A DNA stretch of 64,000 bases from Clostridiaceae bacterium. Lineage in GTDB: Bacteria > Bacillota > Clostridia > Peptostreptococcales > Natronincolaceae. The stretch lies in NCBI GenBank assembly GCA_018432235.1, contig JAHDLO010000022.1, positions 1-64,000 on the forward strand, read 5' to 3'. Of this stretch, positions 59,964 through 64,000 are shown piece after piece (within the stretch, counting starts at the first letter, position 1; the number at the start of each line of letters is the position of its first letter). The position numbers were made by a program, and so were the translations under genes. The notes under the pieces were generated by a model. That model searched no databases. It saw nothing but the letters and a program-made list of their open reading frames with translations, and was not told the origin of the DNA.

Positions 59964-60389
59964 ATGGAGGCGGGTTTGTACTCAGAAATAGGTCGGCTAT
60001 TAAGGGATCTCCATGCACTTATAAGACAAAGCATAAGTGAAGATCATAGGCCTCATTTCACCACACCGCAAATCATGGTGCTTTCCTCCCTAAGTAAGCA
60101 TGGGGATATGAAGATCACTGAGCTTAGTGAGAGGTTGAGGCTAGCCAACAGCACAATCTCTGGCATAGTGGACAGGCTGGAAAAGCAAAACTATGTAACA
60201 AGGCTTAAGAGTCAGGAGGACCGAAGGGTGGTAAAGGTATCGCTGACGGAGAAATTCACTCGTTTGCATTCAGAAATACACAGCGTCGTAGAAGAAAAGC
60301 TTGAAGGTAAGCTTGCAAAGGCAGACGAGGAAGAAATACAAATAATTCTTAAGGGCTTGCAAACCCTTAAACGCCTGCTGGAGGGATAG
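59964..60389 (+). CDS. MarR family transcriptional regulator
   Basis: 141 residues. TTPQIMVLSSLSKHGDMKITELSERLRLANSTISGIVDRLEKQNYV then RLKSQEDRRVVKVSLTEK, a complete MarR winged helix (D-R wing motif). GGGAGGTG eight bases before ATG. 37 bases ahead of the ABC pair that it very likely represses. Confidence 0.92.
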   Translation: MEAGLYSEIGRLLRDLHALIRQSISEDHRPHFTTPQIMVLSSLSKHGDMKITELSERLRLANSTISGIVDRLEKQNYVTRLKSQEDRRVVKVSLTEKFTRLHSEIHSVVEEKLEGKLAKADEEEIQIILKGLQTLKRLLEG

Positions 60390-60426
60390 TGCCATAGTAT
60401 TTTAGATTTAGACAGGAGATGATGTT

Positions 60427-62154
60427 ATGCTTAAGCTTTTAAGGTTTTTGAAGCCCTATAAAGCAATGGTTGCTTCAATTTTGACGTTAGTATTCCTCCA
60501 ATCCATGGCGGAGCTTTATTTACCCACCCTAATGTCGGACATCGTAAATAATGGTATGCTGAAGGGAGACACTGCTTATATCTGGAGAATCGGGGGCTTT
60601 ATGCTTCTGGTGGCCCTTGGTAGTGCTGTTGCAGCAATTTCTGGCAGCTATTTATCCTCAAGGGTGGCAATGGGCTTTGGTAAAGATTTGAGGAGTGAGC
60701 TGTTTTCAAAGGTACAAGGCTATTCTGTATCTGAGTTTGACAAGTTTGGTACCTCATCCTTGATTACCAGAAATACTGTGGATATAACCCAAATTCAGAC
60801 TATAATGGTGATGATGCTGAGAATGATGATAAGTGCCCCCATGATGGGAATCGGCGGGATCATTATGGCTCTCTCTAAAAATAGGCAGCTGACTGTGGTT
60901 TTGGCGGTTTCCTTGCCGGTGCTGGTGGTCTTTATTGCTATTGTTGCTAAAATTATTGTTCCAATATTTAAAACTATGCAGAAAAAGATTGATAGGCTTA
61001 ATTTGGTTTCAAGGGAATATCTCACCGGTATTAGAGTTATCAGAGCCTTTAATAGGGTGGAGGATGAGAATAAGCGATTTGATGCAGCCAATGCAGATTT
61101 GACTAATACTGCAATTAAGGCACAAAAGATTATGGCCATAATCATGCCTATGATGATGATAATTCTAAACTTTACAAGTGTAGGAATCATATGGTATGGC
61201 AGCAAGCTGGTGGACTTAGGTAATTTGCAGGTGGGTGACATGATGGCCTTCCTTCAATATGCTATGCAGATTATGATGTCACTGCTTATGGTTTCCTTTA
61301 TGTTTGTTATGTACCCAAGGGCTCAGGCATCTGCTGTCAGGGTTGTTGAGGTGCTGGAGGTAGAGCCTCAGATTACAGACCCTAAAGATGCTAAAAGACC
61401 TGGGGACAAAAAGGGCTACCTAGAGTTCAAGGATGTAACCTTTGGTTATCCCGGTGCCGAAAAGCCTGTGTTGAATAACATCAGCTTTTCAGCAGCGCCT
61501 GGTGAAGTAACCGCCATTATAGGGGGAACCGGATCAGGAAAGTCAACCCTTGTTAATCTGATACCTCGTTTCTTTGATGTCAAGGAGGGGGCTATTTTAT
61601 TGGATGGTGTTGACATAAGAGAAATGACACAGGAGGCCTTAAGGAGTAAAATCGGCTTCATACCTCAAAAGGCCCTGCTCTTTACCGGCAGCATTACTGA
61701 AAATCTCAGATTTGGTAAAGAGGATGCCACCGATGAAGAAATTAAGCGTGCAGTAGAGATTGCTCAGGCAGCAGATTTTATTGAGGGATTGCCGGAGGGG
61801 TATGATGCGTACATTTCTCAGGGAGGCAAGAACTTCTCAGGTGGCCAGAAGCAAAGACTGTCAATTGCAAGGGCCTTGGTTCGACGTCCTGAGGTATATG
61901 TATTTGATGATAGCTTTTCAGCACTGGATTTCAAGACGGATGCCAAGCTGAGAAAAGCCCTAAAAAATGAAATTGCAGTCTCTACTGCAATCATAGTTGC
62001 CCAAAGGGTAAGCACGGTAATGGATGCCGACAGAATCATTGTGCTAGAAGAAGGTCATGTTGTTGGCATGGGTAAACATAAAGAATTAATAGAAGCCTGT
62101 GAGGTATATAGAGAAATTGTGTCTTCACAGCTTAGTGAGGAGGAGCTGGCATGA
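60427..62154 (+). CDS. heterodimeric ABC exporter subunit 1
   Basis: 575 residues: six membrane segments then an ATPase with Walker A GGTGSGKSTL, Q-loop IPQKALLF, signature FSGGQKQRLSIA, and Walker B VYVFDDSFSALD. The base after the Walker B Asp is Asp, not Glu, so this half has the degenerate catalytic site usual in heterodimeric exporters such as BmrC/TM287. The H-loop His also appears replaced (IIVAQRVSTV, Gln for His). Overlaps its partner by 4 bases. Confidence 0.92.
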   Translation: MLKLLRFLKPYKAMVASILTLVFLQSMAELYLPTLMSDIVNNGMLKGDTAYIWRIGGFMLLVALGSAVAAISGSYLSSRVAMGFGKDLRSELFSKVQGYSVSEFDKFGTSSLITRNTVDITQIQTIMVMMLRMMISAPMMGIGGIIMALSKNRQLTVVLAVSLPVLVVFIAIVAKIIVPIFKTMQKKIDRLNLVSREYLTGIRVIRAFNRVEDENKRFDAANADLTNTAIKAQKIMAIIMPMMMIILNFTSVGIIWYGSKLVDLGNLQVGDMMAFLQYAMQIMMSLLMVSFMFVMYPRAQASAVRVVEVLEVEPQITDPKDAKRPGDKKGYLEFKDVTFGYPGAEKPVLNNISFSAAPGEVTAIIGGTGSGKSTLVNLIPRFFDVKEGAILLDGVDIREMTQEALRSKIGFIPQKALLFTGSITENLRFGKEDATDEEIKRAVEIAQAADFIEGLPEGYDAYISQGGKNFSGGQKQRLSIARALVRRPEVYVFDDSFSALDFKTDAKLRKALKNEIAVSTAIIVAQRVSTVMDADRIIVLEEGHVVGMGKHKELIEACEVYREIVSSQLSEEELA

Positions 62155-64000
62155 GTCAACAAGAAAAAGCAAATAACCCCAGTGGTATGCAAAGCCCTAC
62201 TCCAATGAAGGGACCAGGCGGGATGAGAGGTCCTGGTGGCGGTTTCCCGATGGGGGCTCCAGCAGAAAAAGCAAAGGATTTTAAGGGAACCCTTAAAAGA
62301 CTTATTAGCTACTTAAGGCCTCAACGCTTCAAGCTAATTGCAGTATTTATATTGGCAATATTAAGCACAGTCTTCAACATCTACAGCCCTAAGGTTTTAG
62401 GAAGAGCCACCAATAAGCTGGTGGAGGGGTTTGTAGAGAGGATGGGCTATTTCGGTAAAATCGATGCAGCCATAAAGGCCGGTGCCGATGCCAATACCAT
62501 AGCACAGCTTAGAGCACTGCCGATACCTTCTATAGATTTTGGGTATATATGGAATTTAGTTATGCTTTTAGTAGGACTCTACCTGTTCAGTGCCTTCTTC
62601 AGCTTTCTAACAGGCTTTATCATGTCAGGTGTAGCTCAACGGACAGTATATAAAATGAGAAATGATGTCAATGATAAGCTGGCTCGGTTGCCCTTGAAGT
62701 ATTTTGATTCCAAGACCTATGGAGAAATTCTAAGTCGAATTACCAATGACATGGATACTGTCGGCACTACACTGCAGCAGAGCTTAACCCAGCTTATTAC
62801 TGCCATAGTTACACTAGTGGGGGTTACAGTGATGATGCTGACCATTAGTCCGACCCTTACATTGATAACAATAATTGTTTTGCCCCTTTCAGCTATAGTT
62901 ACCATATTTATTGCTAAAAGGTCCCAGAAGCTTTTTATAGCAAGGCAGAAGGAGCTTGGGGAGCTAAACGGGCATATAGAGGAAATGTATACAGGACACA
63001 GGGTAATAAAGGCCTTTGGTCATGAAAGAAAGGCAGAGGAAAAATTTGGCGATATCAATGAAAGGCTTTATGCCGCCGGCTGGAAGGCGGAATTTATGTC
63101 CGGCATCATCATGCCTGCCCTGACCTTTATCAACAATATTGGTTATGTGCTGATTTGTGTGGTGGGTGGCGTGTTTGTAACCGGAGGAAGAATTCAGATA
63201 GGGGATATACAGGCCTTTATCCAATATTCAAGGCAGTTCGGTCAGCCAATCGTTCAAACCGCTAATATATCAAATTTAATTCAATCCACTGTTGCTTCAG
63301 CGGAAAGGGTTTTTGACCTGCTGGATGAGGCGGAGGAGCTGCCGGATAAGGTTAATAATAAGGTGATTGAATTCCCACGGGGTGAGGTAACCGTTAAAAA
63401 TTTACGCTTCGGCTACAATGAGGATGCTCCGGTTATCAAGAACATGAATATAGACGTTAAAAAGGGTCAAACCATCGCTATTGTAGGACCAACCGGCGCA
63501 GGAAAAACTACGCTGGTAAATCTGCTGATGCGCTTCTATGAAATAAATGACGGTACGATATCAGTGGATGGTGTCGATATCAGAGATTTAAAGCGGGAGG
63601 ACCTGAGGGGGATGTTCGGTATGGTGCTTCAGGATACCTGGCTATTTAATGGCACAATAAAAGAAAACATCGCCTATGGTAGAAGAAATGCTACCGATAA
63701 AGAAGTTATAACAGCCGCAAAGGCTGCCCATGTGGACCATTTCGTAAGAACTCTGCCTCAGGGCTATGATACCTTGCTGGACGAAGAGGCTTCAAATATA
63801 TCACAGGGTCAGAAGCAGCTTTTAACCATTGCCAGGGCAATACTGGCGGACCCTGCCATATTGATACTGGACGAAGCCACCAGCAGCGTCGATACCAGAA
63901 CAGAGGCCTATATACAAAATGCCATGACCAGACTAATGGAGGGTAGAACTAACTTTGTAATAGCCCACAGGCTTTCCACAATAAAAGATGCAGATTTAAT
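62151..64000 (+). CDS. heterodimeric ABC exporter subunit 2, cut by the window end
   Basis: Starts at ATG 62151 in the ATGA overlap and stays open to base 64000 (616 codons). A Pro/Gly/Met-rich tail of about 40 residues precedes six membrane segments. The ATPase has Walker A GPTGAGKTTL, Q-loop VLQDTWLFNG, Walker B ILILDEATSSVD and H-loop AHRLSTI, all catalytic. Its signature is degenerate (ISQGQKQ). This is the reverse of the first subunit, so the pair builds one active and one inactive ATP site. Probably a drug exporter under MarR control. Confidence 0.93.
   Translation, partial: MSQQEKANNPSGMQSPTPMKGPGGMRGPGGGFPMGAPAEKAKDFKGTLKRLISYLRPQRFKLIAVFILAILSTVFNIYSPKVLGRATNKLVEGFVERMGYFGKIDAAIKAGADANTIAQLRALPIPSIDFGYIWNLVMLLVGLYLFSAFFSFLTGFIMSGVAQRTVYKMRNDVNDKLARLPLKYFDSKTYGEILSRITNDMDTVGTTLQQSLTQLITAIVTLVGVTVMMLTISPTLTLITIIVLPLSAIVTIFIAKRSQKLFIARQKELGELNGHIEEMYTGHRVIKAFGHERKAEEKFGDINERLYAAGWKAEFMSGIIMPALTFINNIGYVLICVVGGVFVTGGRIQIGDIQAFIQYSRQFGQPIVQTANISNLIQSTVASAERVFDLLDEAEELPDKVNNKVIEFPRGEVTVKNLRFGYNEDAPVIKNMNIDVKKGQTIAIVGPTGAGKTTLVNLLMRFYEINDGTISVDGVDIRDLKREDLRGMFGMVLQDTWLFNGTIKENIAYGRRNATDKEVITAAKAAHVDHFVRTLPQGYDTLLDEEASNISQGQKQLLTIARAILADPAILILDEATSSVDTRTEAYIQNAMTRLMEGRTNFVIAHRLSTIKDADL

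Overview
The window looks like chromosomal DNA of a low-to-moderate GC, spore-forming type Clostridia (Bacillota), possibly near Alkaliphilus and related alkaliphilic genera. This is an inference from protein style, strong AAGGAGG ribosome sites, AGA/AGG-rich arginine codons, T-box, TPP, cobalamin and ykkC riboswitches, a T-box-controlled glnS, ThiW and CbiMNQO. No rRNA, tRNA, prophage or CRISPR array was recognised.

Layout. 1-8.3 kb: small regulatory and efflux modules (PadR/DUF2812, HxlR/flavoprotein, TetR/hydrolase, a GntR-ABC cassette). 8.3-22.2 kb: acetyltransferases, a MocR/class III aminotransferase divergent pair, a DbpA-type helicase, an XRE/membrane cluster, an ABC exporter, nitroreductase, YbaK-type deacylase and NagZ. 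22.2-25.4 kb: a ykkC-class riboswitch ahead of a three-gene ABC-2 transporter, with a nested miniature transposon between them. 25.5-29.8 kb: a TPP-riboswitch thiamin salvage operon on the minus strand (thiW-thiD-thiM-thiE-symporter). 30-41.5 kb: cupin, broken Crp/Fnr fragment, TauE, MATE, acyltransferase, a large secreted glycosidase-amidase fusion, two tandem membrane paralogs and a zinc ribbon-S4 protein. 41.7-46 kb: T-box-controlled glnS, membrane LRR protein, SprT-like metalloprotease. 46-46.65 kb: a gene-free array of tandem hairpins ending in an intrinsic terminator. 47-53 kb: DUF2089/YvlB-like/YvlD-like operon, a proline T-box ahead of an ornithine cyclodeaminase-type gene, and a cobalamin-riboswitch cobalt transporter (cbiMNQO). 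53-64 kb: amidase, oxidoreductase, MATE, lipoprotein, TetR plus membrane ferredoxin, and a MarR plus heterodimeric ABC exporter that runs off the end.

The most interesting unexplained object is the hairpin array at about 46060-46651. At least ten stem-loops follow each other with a period of about 36-44 bases. The sequences differ, yet several stems are fully paired only if G.U wobbles on the plus strand are allowed, and the array ends with a wobble-containing terminator. This points to a structured plus-strand RNA. Second in interest are two families of miniature inverted-repeat elements: family 1 (four copies of about 190 bp, both orientations) and family 2 (about 158 bp, target CTAG, several degraded copies that sit exactly on the stop codons of genes). 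One copy of family 2 is inserted inside a copy of family 1 between a riboswitch and its operon.

All coordinates were read by eye. Start codons were moved from the longest reading frame when a ribosome site or operator argued for it.
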